Shown: positions 16,702-29,730, counted from the first letter of the stretch. The stretch: 64,000 nt of DNA from Pseudomonadota bacterium (GCA_021847015.1 JAJZVW010000013.1:39082-103081), one strand, 5' to 3'. Numbers and translations: made by a program. Notes: generated from the sequence alone by a model not told the origin.

Positions 16702-19269
16702 TCAGGCGACCGGATTGCGGGGACGGGCCGTCCCCAGATGCAGGGCGCGCCCCTCGGCCAGAAGCTCGACCATCTTGCGGGCGGCAAGCGGCCGGCTGAA
16801 GAAATACCCCTGCATCTGGTCGCAGCCGAGCGCGCGCAGGAATTCGAGATGGGAGCGATGCTCGACGCCCTCGGCCAGCACCACCAGCTTCAGCGCCCGC
16901 GCCATGGCGATGATGGCCTCGACGATGGCCGCGTCGTTGGGGTCGGAGGTGATGTCCATGACGAAACTGCGGTCGATCTTCAGCTTCTGGATGGGAAAAC
17001 GCTTCAACACGCTGAGCGAGGAATAGCCGGTGCCGAAATCGTCGATGGCGCAGGCGATGCCCATTTCGTTGACGCGCTTGACCACCTGGATGGCGTTGTC
17101 GGGATCGCGCATGGCCGAACTCTCGGTGAGTTCGATCTCCAGGTAGCGGGGAGCGAGCCCGGTTTTGGTGAGCGCCGTCTCCAGCGCGCCGATCAGGCGC
17201 CGGGGATACTGGAACTGCCGGCCGGAGACGTTGACCGCCACCGGAATGGGAGGCAGGCCGCGGTCCTGCCATTCCTTGTTCTGCCGGCAGCTCTCCAGCA
17301 GCATGACGTCGCAAATGGCATCGATGAGGTTTGATTCCTCGGCGAGGGGAATGAACTCCCCGGGCGCCACCATGCCCATGTCGGGGCTGTTCCAGCGCAC
17401 CAGGGCCTCCATCCCCACCACCGCCCCGGTGCGGAGATCCACCTGCGGCTGGAAATAGGGGATGAGTTCGCCGTTGTCCACGGCACGCCGCAGCTTGGCC
17501 TGGAAATTGAGCGTCCTGGCCGCCTTCGAGCTCATCTCCTTGGAAAAGATCTTCAGCGATCCCGGCTCCTGCGCCTTCGCCCGCTGAAGGGCGGCATCGG
17601 CGTTGCGGATAAGGATTTCGGCGTCCTCGCCGTCGCGGGGATAGATGGCGGCGCCGCCGCTGGCGGAAATGTCGAACTGCTCGCCCGCCACCGTCACCGT
17701 GGCCTGGGCCAGTTCGTGCAACCGCTCCATCACCTCCTGCAAATGGCGGCGGGCGGCGATGCCGGTGACGAGGACCAGGAAGCGGTCGCCCGAGGTGCGG
17801 GCCATGACGTCGCCCCGCCCCAGCCCCGCCTGGAGAACGTCGGCGACGGCCCGCAGGACCTGGTCGCCCACCGAATGGCCCATGGTGGCGTTGATGACGC
17901 CGAAACGGTCGATGCCCAGGGAGAGGATGCCGAGCAGGCTGTGTCCCCGCCGCGCCGAATCGCGGGCGTCCGCGAAGCGTTCCAGGAAAGCGGCGCGGTT
18001 GGGCAGCCGCGTCAGCGGATCGTAATAGGCCAGGAATGACAGCCGCTGCTCGGCGAGCTTGCGATCGGTGACGTCGAGGAGCATGCCGTCCCAGACGATG
18101 TCCCCGGAATCCCTGAGCGACGGGCGCGACTGCCCCCGCAGCCAGCGGCGGCCGCCGCCGATGCCGGCGACGGCCATTTCCTCCTCCAGCGGCTCCATGG
18201 TCCGGGCCGAATGTCCGAGGGAGGCCAGGAAGCGCTGGCGTTCATCCAGGGAGAGGACGCGCATGAACAATTGCGGGTCGGCGATCAGCTCTTCGGGCTC
18301 GACTCCCAGCACATCCCGGCAGCCTTCGCTGACAAAGGTGTATTCCAGCCGGCCGTTGGCCCGCAGCACGCGCTGGAATACCATGCCGGGGAGATTGGCG
18401 GCGATGGCGCGCAGACGCTCCTCGGTTTCCCGCAGCGCCGCCTGGGTCTGCCGGCGCTGCGTGACGTCGCGGCCGATGGCGACGAACTGGCGCTGCCCCT
18501 CCAGCCGCACCTCCTCGGTCGACAGTTCCAGAGGGAAGGTGGTGCCGTCGTTGCGCAAGCCGACCAGTTCGCGCGCGCCGCCGCCGACGATGCCGCCATC
18601 CTCCCCGTCGGCCTTCAGCAGAGGCAACCAGCGCTGATCCTCGGGGAGGAGAACGCCGAACGGCCGCCCCGCCAGTTCTCCCGGCTCGTACCCGAACAGC
18701 CGCCCGGCGGCGGCGTTGGCGGAATCGATGACGCCCCGCGCGTCGAGGAGGAAGATGGCGTCGGCCGCGTGCTCCATCAGCATGTCGAGGCGGAATTCGG
18801 CGCGGCGCGCGTCGGTGATGTCGGTCAGCACGCCATCCCAGACGATCGTGCCGCCGCCGCCCCGCCGGGGACGGGACGCGCCCCGGAACCACCGCACCTC
18901 GCCGGCGGCGGTGACCATCCGGAACTCCTCCCGGCACATGTCCAGGGTGCTGGCGGAGCGCCGGATCGCCTCGATGTGGCGCTCGCAATCGGCCCGGTGG
19001 ACCGCGGCGAGGCAGCCGTCGGCATCCGCCGCCATGGCCGCCGGGTCGACGCCCAGCAGGTCGCGCACCGCCTCGTTGAACCGGGAATAGGTGATCGTCC
19101 CGTCGGGCGCCATCTCGCGGCGGAAGGCGATGCCGGGCAGGACCGAGGCGAGCCCCTCGAGATGCGCCTGGGCTTCGGCGGTCAAACCGCCGGGATCGCC
19201 GGGGGACGCGTCCTTCGTGCCGTCAGCGGCCGGGCGGTTTTCGCCGATGGCACCGTAATCCTTGCTCAC
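16702..19269 (-). CDS. PAS-PAS-PAS-GGDEF(degenerate)-EAL cyclic-di-GMP phosphodiesterase
   Basis: An 855-aa cytoplasmic signalling protein. Three PAS/PAC units occupy about residues 35-420 and end in the DVTDRKLAEQRLSFLAYYDPLTRLPNR linker. The GGDEF domain (about 425-590) is degenerate at the active site (SGDRF instead of GGDEF) and is probably catalytically silent. The EAL domain (about 595-850) keeps EALVRW, DDFGTGYSSL and KIDRSFV, so c-di-GMP hydrolysis to pGpG is likely. The start is GTG at 19269, with GGGAG about 7 nt upstream. It may oppose the diguanylate cyclase at 330, but that is inference only. Confidence 0.9.
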   Translation of the reverse strand: MSKDYGAIGENRPAADGTKDASPGDPGGLTAEAQAHLEGLASVLPGIAFRREMAPDGTITYSRFNEAVRDLLGVDPAAMAADADGCLAAVHRADCERHIEAIRRSASTLDMCREEFRMVTAAGEVRWFRGASRPRRGGGGTIVWDGVLTDITDARRAEFRLDMLMEHAADAIFLLDARGVIDSANAAAGRLFGYEPGELAGRPFGVLLPEDQRWLPLLKADGEDGGIVGGGARELVGLRNDGTTFPLELSTEEVRLEGQRQFVAIGRDVTQRRQTQAALRETEERLRAIAANLPGMVFQRVLRANGRLEYTFVSEGCRDVLGVEPEELIADPQLFMRVLSLDERQRFLASLGHSARTMEPLEEEMAVAGIGGGRRWLRGQSRPSLRDSGDIVWDGMLLDVTDRKLAEQRLSFLAYYDPLTRLPNRAAFLERFADARDSARRGHSLLGILSLGIDRFGVINATMGHSVGDQVLRAVADVLQAGLGRGDVMARTSGDRFLVLVTGIAARRHLQEVMERLHELAQATVTVAGEQFDISASGGAAIYPRDGEDAEILIRNADAALQRAKAQEPGSLKIFSKEMSSKAARTLNFQAKLRRAVDNGELIPYFQPQVDLRTGAVVGMEALVRWNSPDMGMVAPGEFIPLAEESNLIDAICDVMLLESCRQNKEWQDRGLPPIPVAVNVSGRQFQYPRRLIGALETALTKTGLAPRYLEIELTESSAMRDPDNAIQVVKRVNEMGIACAIDDFGTGYSSLSVLKRFPIQKLKIDRSFVMDITSDPNDAAIVEAIIAMARALKLVVLAEGVEHRSHLEFLRALGCDQMQGYFFSRPLAARKMVELLAEGRALHLGTARPRNPVA

Positions 19270-19375
19270 TCATCACTCCCGGCCAGCAGACGGGGGCAAA
19301 CACCGCAGCCGATGGTAAGAGGCCGCGTGACTCAAGGCAACGGCGTACAACCTCGGGATAGGGTTGCCGCGGGGC

Positions 19376-20323
<948 letters not shown>

Positions 20324-20489
20324 CCGCGCACCATCCCCTTGGAAACCCCATATCATCGTTCATATGCCCGAACGCGCCCAACCGCAAGGCCACCATTTGC
20401 CGCCCGGTTTTTTGTTGCGATGCGGCGCACGTTCCGCCCACAGTGCCGGTGGGCTGTACCACCGTACGGCGACGCCGAAGGAGACCGCC

Positions 20490-20813
20490 ATGTTCATCGC
20501 CATGAACCGATTCCGTATCGCCCACGGCCGGGAAGAGGAGTTCGAGCGCATCTGGGCGGAGCGCCGGACCAACCTCCCCGAGGTCCCGGGCTTCCGCGCC
20601 TTCCACCTGCTGCGCGGCCCGTCGGCCGAGGACCACACCCTGTTCGCCTCGCACACGATCTGGGAATCGCGCGCCCATTTCGAGGACTGGACCCGCTCGG
20701 ACGCCTTCCGCCGCGCCCACAGCGGCGCCGGCCCCTCGGCCGGCCTGTACCTGGGGCCGCCGCAATTCGAGGGGTTCGAGGTGGTGCAGGAAATAACCGC
20801 CGGGGAAAGGTAA
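20490..20813 (+). CDS. Heme-degrading/antibiotic-biosynthesis monooxygenase (ABM) domain protein
   Basis: A 107-aa single-domain ferredoxin-fold protein of the ABM superfamily. The patterns MFIAMNRFRIAHGREEEFERIW, LPEVPGFRAFHLL and SHTIWESRAHFEDWTRSDAFR match the HmoA/IsdG-like branch, which can cleave heme to release iron; other ABM members have different or no activity. Start supported by GAAGGAGA eight nt upstream. It is divergent from the UXS gene and tail-to-tail with the toxin gene. No Irr or Fur box was recognised upstream. Confidence 0.8.
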   Translation: MFIAMNRFRIAHGREEEFERIWAERRTNLPEVPGFRAFHLLRGPSAEDHTLFASHTIWESRAHFEDWTRSDAFRRAHSGAGPSAGLYLGPPQFEGFEVVQEITAGER

Positions 20814-20824
20814 GCGGGCGCCGG

Positions 20825-21172
20825 TCAGTTGGCTGGGCGGCCCAGTTCGGTGGACAGGCGCCGGGCGACCTCGACCCTGTCGGCCGCCGCCAGGCTGCCG
20901 ATGCGCTCGGCGTCCCGCGCCTCGATGGTGGCGATCTTGGCGGTGCGCACGACGGATGGCGCGGGCAGACCGGCCGCCGCAAGATCCGACACCTCGACAT
21001 CGCCCGGCCAGCCGCGGTTCTCGGCGCTGGTGATCATCAGCACCCACAGCAGGCCATGGGCCTCCTGGATGCCATTGGCGGCGACCACCAGGGCCGGCCG
21101 CCGCTGCCGCACCGGCCGGTCGGTGTAGGGAAACGGAACCTTGACCACGTCCCAGGCGTCAAAGGCCGCCAT
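20825..21172 (-). CDS. Type II toxin, PemK/MazF family endoribonuclease
   Basis: A 115-aa toxin. The N-terminal WDVVKVPFPYTDRPVRQRRPALVV and the VLMITSAENRGWPGDVEV region match the PemK/MazF fold, which cuts mRNA at short motifs to arrest growth. The start overlaps the end of the antitoxin gene by 14 nt, giving the usual antitoxin-first order. MazF-like catalytic Arg and Thr/Ser positions appear present (RRPALVV, MITSA). Regulation is through the double operator upstream of the antitoxin. Confidence 0.88.
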   Translation of the reverse strand: MAAFDAWDVVKVPFPYTDRPVRQRRPALVVAANGIQEAHGLLWVLMITSAENRGWPGDVEVSDLAAAGLPAPSVVRTAKIATIEARDAERIGSLAAADRVEVARRLSTELGRPAN

Positions 21173-21374
21173 AGGCCCGCCGATCCGCTTCGCTGTTCCA
21201 CTCGCCGAAGGTGGCGAAGGGATCCTCCACCGTTTCGGGCGCGACGCGGGTCAACACCACCCGCTCGCCCTCGATGGCGTAGGCAATCTCGTCGCCTTCC
21301 TTAAGCCGCAACGCGGCGCGCACCGGCTGCGGAATCGTCGTCTGCGCCTTGCTGGTCAGCTTGCTGGTGATCAA
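21159..21374 (-). CDS. AbrB/MazE-type antitoxin, TTG start
   Basis: A 71-aa swapped-hairpin DNA-binding antitoxin. The SKLTSKAQTTIPQPVRAALRLKEGDEIAYAIE portion is the AbrB domain (residues about 4-45); the acidic C-terminal tail (ETVEDPFATFGEW) should wrap and block the toxin. No ATG or GTG exists in frame at the right place. TTG at 21372-21374, 8 nt after GGAGG and about 34 nt after the predicted transcript start, is the only reasonable start. The protein likely binds the two palindromes upstream and represses its own operon, more strongly with toxin bound. Confidence 0.82.
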   Translation of the reverse strand: MITSKLTSKAQTTIPQPVRAALRLKEGDEIAYAIEGERVVLTRVAPETVEDPFATFGEWNSEADRRAYGGL

Positions 21375-21388
21375 ACCGCCCTCCTCCG

Positions 21389-21443
21389 CGAAAGGAAATT
21401 CCTTTCGTCGGACCAAGGTAAGGGATTTCCTTACCGGCTTCAA
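21389..21443 (-). promoter_or_regulatory. Promoter with two palindromic operators of the toxin-antitoxin operon
   Basis: On the minus strand TTGAAG (21438-21443), a 17-bp spacer and TACCTT (21415-21420) form a plausible sigma70 promoter. One 19-bp palindrome, GGTAAGGGATTTCCTTACC (21417-21435), fills the spacer and touches the -10. A second, CGAAAGGAAATTCCTTTCG (21389-21407), with perfect 9-bp arms, covers the transcript start. Centres are 28 bp apart and share the pattern AAGG-A-TTCCTT. Confidence 0.7.
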
Positions 21444-21471
21444 GGGCCTCGACCCGGATGGGCTCCGCCAC

Positions 21472-21798
21472 CTATGAGGGCTTGGGCGGCAACAGCTCAT
21501 CGACAGCAACCCCGAGGGCGTTCGCCAATCGGCGATAGGCCGCCACGGAGCCGGGCTTCTTGCGCCCCTCGATCTCGACCAGGTAGCTGCGCCCCACACC
21601 GGCTTTGTCGGCGAGGGCCTGGGGCGAAAGACCGCGCTGCTCGCGCCATATCCGCACCGGGTGCTCGCCGGCCATCAGGCGCATGACCAACTCGACGGAC
21701 AAGTGGTCGGCGCGCGCCGCTTCCTTGCCGATCTCCTTCTCGCGGGCCTCGGCGGTCCGCAGCGCCACGACGTCCTCGGCGTCCTCGATGGCCTCCAT
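21472..21798 (-). CDS. XRE-family HTH protein (orphan antitoxin-like)
   Basis: A 108-aa protein. Residues about 1-50 form a charged helical region (including LSVELVMRLMAGEHPVRIWREQRG). Residues about 55-105 are a lambda-Cro/XRE helix-turn-helix (LSPQALADKAGVGRSYLVEIEGRKKPGS). This architecture is common for the antitoxin of RelE/HigB-type modules, but no matching toxin is adjacent; the next genes are the AbrB/PemK pair. It starts 8 nt after the gyrB stop with GGGGG just upstream, so it may be read from the gyrB transcript. Confidence 0.8.
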   Translation of the reverse strand: MEAIEDAEDVVALRTAEAREKEIGKEAARADHLSVELVMRLMAGEHPVRIWREQRGLSPQALADKAGVGRSYLVEIEGRKKPGSVAAYRRLANALGVAVDELLPPKPS

Positions 21799-21806
21799 GA
21801 AGCCCC

Positions 21807-26562
<4,756 letters not shown>

Positions 26563-26619
26563 GGCGTTCTGCGCACAATCCGTTGAAGGACGTCAACCCC
26601 ACCCTCGGCAGGGCCCGGC

Positions 26620-26647
26620 AGTATACCACAAGTGCCTGGCCGACAAA
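26620..26647 (-). promoter_or_regulatory. Putative dnaN promoter
   Basis: On the minus strand TTTGTC (26642-26647), a 16-bp spacer and TATACT (26620-26625) preceded by TGG (extended -10) form a sigma70-like promoter about 58 bp before the dnaN start. This suggests dnaN-recF-gyrB can be expressed apart from dnaA. Confidence 0.5.
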
Positions 26648-26721
26648 GCGCATTCCGTCCCTCGGCCCCCGCTCTTCGGGAGCGCCGCGGCCGGCGCGGC
26701 CGCCCAACGGGAACGCGGGGG

Positions 26722-28095
26722 TCAGCCCTGCAACATGCGCCGCAGCAATTCGACGTCCTCGGCGAAATTCTGGTCGATGTCGCGCAGTTCCTCGACCTTC
26801 TTCACCGCGTGCATGACGGTGGTGTGGTCGCGCCCGCCGAATTTGCGGCCGATCTCCGGCAGCGAGCGGCTGGTGAGCTGCTTGGCCAGGTACATGGCGA
26901 CCTGGCGCGGCCGCGCCACCTGGCGCGAGCGCCGCGCCGACGACATTTCCGCCAGCTTGATGTTGAAGTATTCGGCCACGCGCTTCTGGATTTCCTCGAT
27001 GGAAATGCGGCGGTCGGATGCCTTCAGCAGATCGTGGAGAACCTCCTGGGTGGATTCCAGGGTGATGGCCCGGCCCACCAGTTGGGCATGGGCGGCCACC
27101 CGGTTCAGCGCCCCTTCCAGTTCGCGCACGTTGGTCGAAATCTTGTGGGCCAGGAATTCCAGCACCTTGGGCGGCACCAGGGCGCCCATCTGCTCGGCCT
27201 TCTGCTGGAGGATGCCGAGGCGCAGTTCGTAGGTGGTGGGATGGATGTCGGCCACGAGGCCGCAATTCAGGCGCGACCGCAGCCGCTCCTCCAGGCCTTC
27301 GAGGTCGGACGGCGACTTGTCGGCGGAAATGACGATCTGCCGGCCCTGGTCCACCAGCGAATTGAAGGTGTGGAAGAATTCCTCCTGGGTCGCGTCCTTG
27401 CCGGCGATGAACTGCACGTCGTCGATCATCAGCACGTCCACCGAGCGGAACTGCTCCTTGAAGACCATGGTGTTCTGGTCCCGGAGCGCCCGGATGAAGC
27501 GGTACATGAACTTCTCGGCCGACAGGTACAGGACGCGCCGCGACGGGTTGTGCTCGCGGATGTGCCAGGCGATGGCGTGCATCAGATGGGTCTTGCCCAG
27601 CCCGACCCCGGAATAGAGGAACAGGGGATTGAAGGGGACCCGGTCGGCTTCGGCAATGCGCTGGGCGGCGGCATAGGCGAATTCGTTGGGCTTGCCCACC
27701 ACGAAGTTGGCGAAGGTGAAGCGGGGATCGAGCGGCGCCCCGATCTCGTCCACCTCGCAGAGCGCGAACGCGGCCTGGGGCGCCGGCCTGGCCGGCGGTT
27801 CCATGACGGGCGGAGCGCCGTGCGGAGCCGGAGCCGGGGCCGGGGCCGCGCCGCCGGCATCGACCACCAGTTCCACCGTGCGGACATCGGGGTTCTCGGC
27901 GCCCCACAGGGCGCGGATGCGCTCGCCGTAATGGCTGGCAACCCAGTCGCGCATGAAGCGCGTCGGCAGCGCCAGGCGAACCGAACCGTCGCCGGTGTCG
28001 CGCACCGTGATCGGCCGGAGCCAGCTGCGATAGGCGGCGTCGCCGACTTCATCGCGAAGCCGCCCTTTCACCCGATCCCATTCCGCGCTCGTCAT
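26722..28095 (-). CDS. dnaA: Chromosomal replication initiator protein DnaA
   Basis: A 457-aa AAA+ initiator. Domain I (about 1-85) mediates helicase contacts; a Pro/Ala linker follows (about 88-115). The AAA+ core shows FTFANFVVGKPNEFAYAAA, Walker A GVGLGKTHLM, Walker B VLMIDDVQFI and a sensor II region. Domain IV ends with the DNA-binding signature GRDHTTVMHAVKKVEEL. Length is typical for Alphaproteobacteria. The start is ATG at 28093-28095. No terminator is obvious between dnaA and dnaN. Confidence 0.97.
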   Translation of the reverse strand: MTSAEWDRVKGRLRDEVGDAAYRSWLRPITVRDTGDGSVRLALPTRFMRDWVASHYGERIRALWGAENPDVRTVELVVDAGGAAPAPAPAPHGAPPVMEPPARPAPQAAFALCEVDEIGAPLDPRFTFANFVVGKPNEFAYAAAQRIAEADRVPFNPLFLYSGVGLGKTHLMHAIAWHIREHNPSRRVLYLSAEKFMYRFIRALRDQNTMVFKEQFRSVDVLMIDDVQFIAGKDATQEEFFHTFNSLVDQGRQIVISADKSPSDLEGLEERLRSRLNCGLVADIHPTTYELRLGILQQKAEQMGALVPPKVLEFLAHKISTNVRELEGALNRVAAHAQLVGRAITLESTQEVLHDLLKASDRRISIEEIQKRVAEYFNIKLAEMSSARRSRQVARPRQVAMYLAKQLTSRSLPEIGRKFGGRDHTTVMHAVKKVEELRDIDQNFAEDVELLRRMLQG

Positions 28096-28448
28096 CTCCG
28101 GTCCCGCATGAGAATTTCGCGATTACCCCAAGTAAACGCCACCGGCTGACGGACGAACCGCACTACCGGATCTGAAAAACGGCCCGCAGGACATTATATC
28201 TATCGCCATAACCACACGAAGACATCCGCATGGAGCGAATTACGACATGTCGGAAATGTGCGAATCCCCCTGATATCTAAAGAAATGGAACGAATTTTAC
28301 GAAAATCGTCCTTCGTCCATCTCTGTTCTATCCCCCCTGCCGATGGGTATTGGACTCTACCGAGGGACTAGCCAACCCGCAACCGGACCGGAACGCGAAC
28401 GGAGAAAATTTTTTCGCTTGCATTCCCCATCGGCACCCGAAAACGACG
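28096..28448. other. AT-richer intergenic region upstream of dnaA
   Basis: About 350 bp without a gene, clearly poorer in GC than its surroundings between 28110 and 28330. It holds a perfect minus-strand -10 TATAAT at 28193-28198 (about 95 bp before dnaA, weak -35). Just upstream lies one DnaA-box-like site (TGTGGTTAT on the minus strand, 7 of 9 to the consensus). No cluster of DnaA boxes is visible, so this is called a dnaA promoter region rather than an origin. Confidence 0.45.
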
Positions 28449-28477
28449 AAGGGGCCGCGCTGCTGGCGCGGCCCCTT
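28449..28477 (-). terminator. rpsT terminator
   Basis: A near-perfect 12-bp stem (AAGGGGCCGCGC and its complement) around a short loop, 24 nt past the rpsT stop codon on the minus strand, followed by CGTCGTTTTCGG. The stem is strong and the T-tract is short. Confidence 0.7.
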
Positions 28478-28501
28478 GTGAAATCCTTGGATGCGCGAGG
28501 G

Positions 28502-28774
28502 TCAGGCGTTCGCCGACAGCGCCTTGACGCGGGCGGCCAAGCGGCTCACTTTGCGCGAAGCGGTGTTCTTGTGAAGGATGCCGGTCTTGACGCCGCGCAT
28601 CATCTCCGGCTCGGCGGCCTGGAGGGCCGACTTGGCGGCAGCGGCGTCGCCGCTCACGATGGCGGACTCGACCTTCTTGATGAAGGAACGGATACGGCTA
28701 ACGCGCGCGCGGTTGACCGCGGTGCGACGCTCGGTCTGACGGATGCGTTTCTTAGCCGACTGATGGTGGGCCAT
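28502..28774 (-). CDS. rpsT: 30S ribosomal protein S20
   Basis: A 90-aa basic helical protein binding 16S rRNA. The start [17 protein letters not shown] and the later [21 protein letters not shown] are diagnostic. It lies upstream of dnaA on the same strand, a common alphaproteobacterial arrangement, but has its own promoter and terminator. Confidence 0.97.
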   Translation of the reverse strand: MAHHQSAKKRIRQTERRTAVNRARVSRIRSFIKKVESAIVSGDAAAAKSALQAAEPEMMRGVKTGILHKNTASRKVSRLAARVKALSANA

Positions 28775-28820
28775 GGATCGGGACCTGCTATAACTGGTTC
28801 GTCACGAAATCGAAGCCGCG

Positions 28821-28849
28821 GTTATAAGCGCGGCCGGAATGGCCGTCAA
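28821..28849 (-). promoter_or_regulatory. rpsT promoter
   Basis: On the minus strand TTGACG (28844-28849), exactly 17 bp, then TATAAC (28821-28826): an excellent sigma70-type promoter about 46 bp before the rpsT start. The transposable element at 28867 begins only about 18 bp upstream of the -35. Confidence 0.75.
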
Positions 28850-28866
28850 GCGCGAATCCCCGGCGC

Positions 28867-29010
28867 CAGCGGTTCTCATTATGCGGCATCAGGGCATGTT
28901 GTCATCCCGAGGGAGCGGAGCGACTGAGGGATCCTTCACGCGAAAGTGCCGGAAAGATCCCTCGCCGCCGGCTCGGGATGACAGCGAAAAATGCATAATG
29001 AGAACCGCTG
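28867..29010 (+). mobile_element. Non-autonomous palindromic transposable element (MITE), copy A
   Basis: 144 bp with perfect 18-bp terminal inverted repeats (CAGCGGTTCTCATTATGC at the left, its complement at the right). It is flanked by a perfect 9-bp direct repeat CCCCGGCGC (28858-28866 and 29011-29019), read as a target-site duplication. Nested inside are TGTCATCCCGA...TCGGGATGACA and AGGGATC...GATCCCT. It has no coding capacity. It differs from copy B (61508) at one position. Confidence 0.9.
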
Positions 29011-29071
29011 CCCCGGCGCCCAGGGCTCCGAACTCGGATGACTGAATCCTTGACGCCCCCGCGAGTGTTGG

Positions 29072-29166
29072 TGTCATCCCGAGCGGAGAGAGGGATCGTT
29101 CAGGCACGAACGGCAGCCGCCGGCGGCTGAAGGATCCCTCGTCGCTGTCGCTCTGTCGGGATGACA
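29072..29166. repeat. Palindromic repeat, core type
   Basis: A 95-bp imperfect palindrome bounded by TGTCATCCCGA (29072-29082) and TCGGGATGACA (29156-29166), with GGGATCGTTCAGGCAC and GGATCCCTCG inside. It matches the inner core of the 144-bp elements but lacks their 18-bp outer ends and shows no flanking duplication. It lies only 62 bp from copy A. Together with copy A and the spacers it fills the 475-bp gene-free stretch 28775-29249. Confidence 0.7.
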
Positions 29167-29249
29167 GGGGGGGGACGATGACATTGACCAATTCGAAACC
29201 TGAGTTCGGAGCCCCGCCCCGGCGCTTGCGCCTTGCCCGGCCGGCGGCA

Positions 29250-29483
29250 TCAGCGCAGCCGGGTGCGCACCTGATCGATCAGGGACAGCAATTGATCGGC
29301 CCGGACGCCATCGCGGGCCATCACCCGCCGGATCACGTCGTCGGCCATCACGTCGGCAAGCGCCGGCTCGGAATTGCCCATGAACGGCAAGCCCGTGGCC
29401 GAGGAATCCACCCCGATCGGAAAACCGATGCCGGAACCGCCCGGTTCGCTCGGCATAGCCGAAATATAGGCACTGGTCATCAT
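29250..29483 (-). CDS. Small hypothetical protein (77 aa)
   Basis: A 77-aa open frame with neighbour-like codon use and AGGGGG about 6 nt before a double ATG. A Gly/Ser/Pro-rich first half (EPGGSGIGFPIGVDSSATGLPF) precedes an amphipathic helical C-terminus (VIRRVMARDGVRADQLLSLIDQVRTRLR). No domain, signal or membrane segment was recognised. A possible -10 (TATAGT, at 29517-29522) lies upstream in AT-rich DNA. It is likely a lineage-restricted gene. Confidence 0.55.
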   Translation of the reverse strand: MMTSAYISAMPSEPGGSGIGFPIGVDSSATGLPFMGNSEPALADVMADDVIRRVMARDGVRADQLLSLIDQVRTRLR

Positions 29484-29655
29484 CGGCGCCCCCTGTCGGC
29501 AAAACGGAATGAAGCCACTATAACAACAAAACCTTCGTCATTGGCAACAACGGCGGGATATCCAATGTTGGCGGTATTTGTTCTATTTTTTTCGGAAATT
29601 TATGCCAAAGCATAGTTTATGTATGCCGTTCGGGATGGATATATGCGCCGGCCGT

Positions 29656-29673
29656 CTCCCCCGCAAGGGGGAG
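29656..29673. repeat. Short GCAA-tetraloop hairpin
   Basis: CTCCCCC-GCAA-GGGGGAG, a perfect 7-bp stem with a stable GNRA tetraloop, in the 247-bp gap between the small gene at 29250 and ddpX. The surrounding 29510-29640 is AT-rich and shows nothing else. Confidence 0.4.
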
Positions 29674-29730
29674 GTCGTCAAATAAGGTGGGGACGAGGGC
29701 GATTTCGATACGGCCGCGCCGACGGCCGGA

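Noticed and set aside
20825..21798. Genomic island or phage remnant around the toxin-antitoxin and XRE genes
   Set aside because: No integrase, tRNA, direct repeats or composition shift were seen; the genes fit the codon style of their neighbours.
28096..28448. Replication origin oriC next to dnaA
   Set aside because: No cluster of DnaA boxes could be found, only one weak site. Many Alphaproteobacteria have oriC elsewhere (near hemE).
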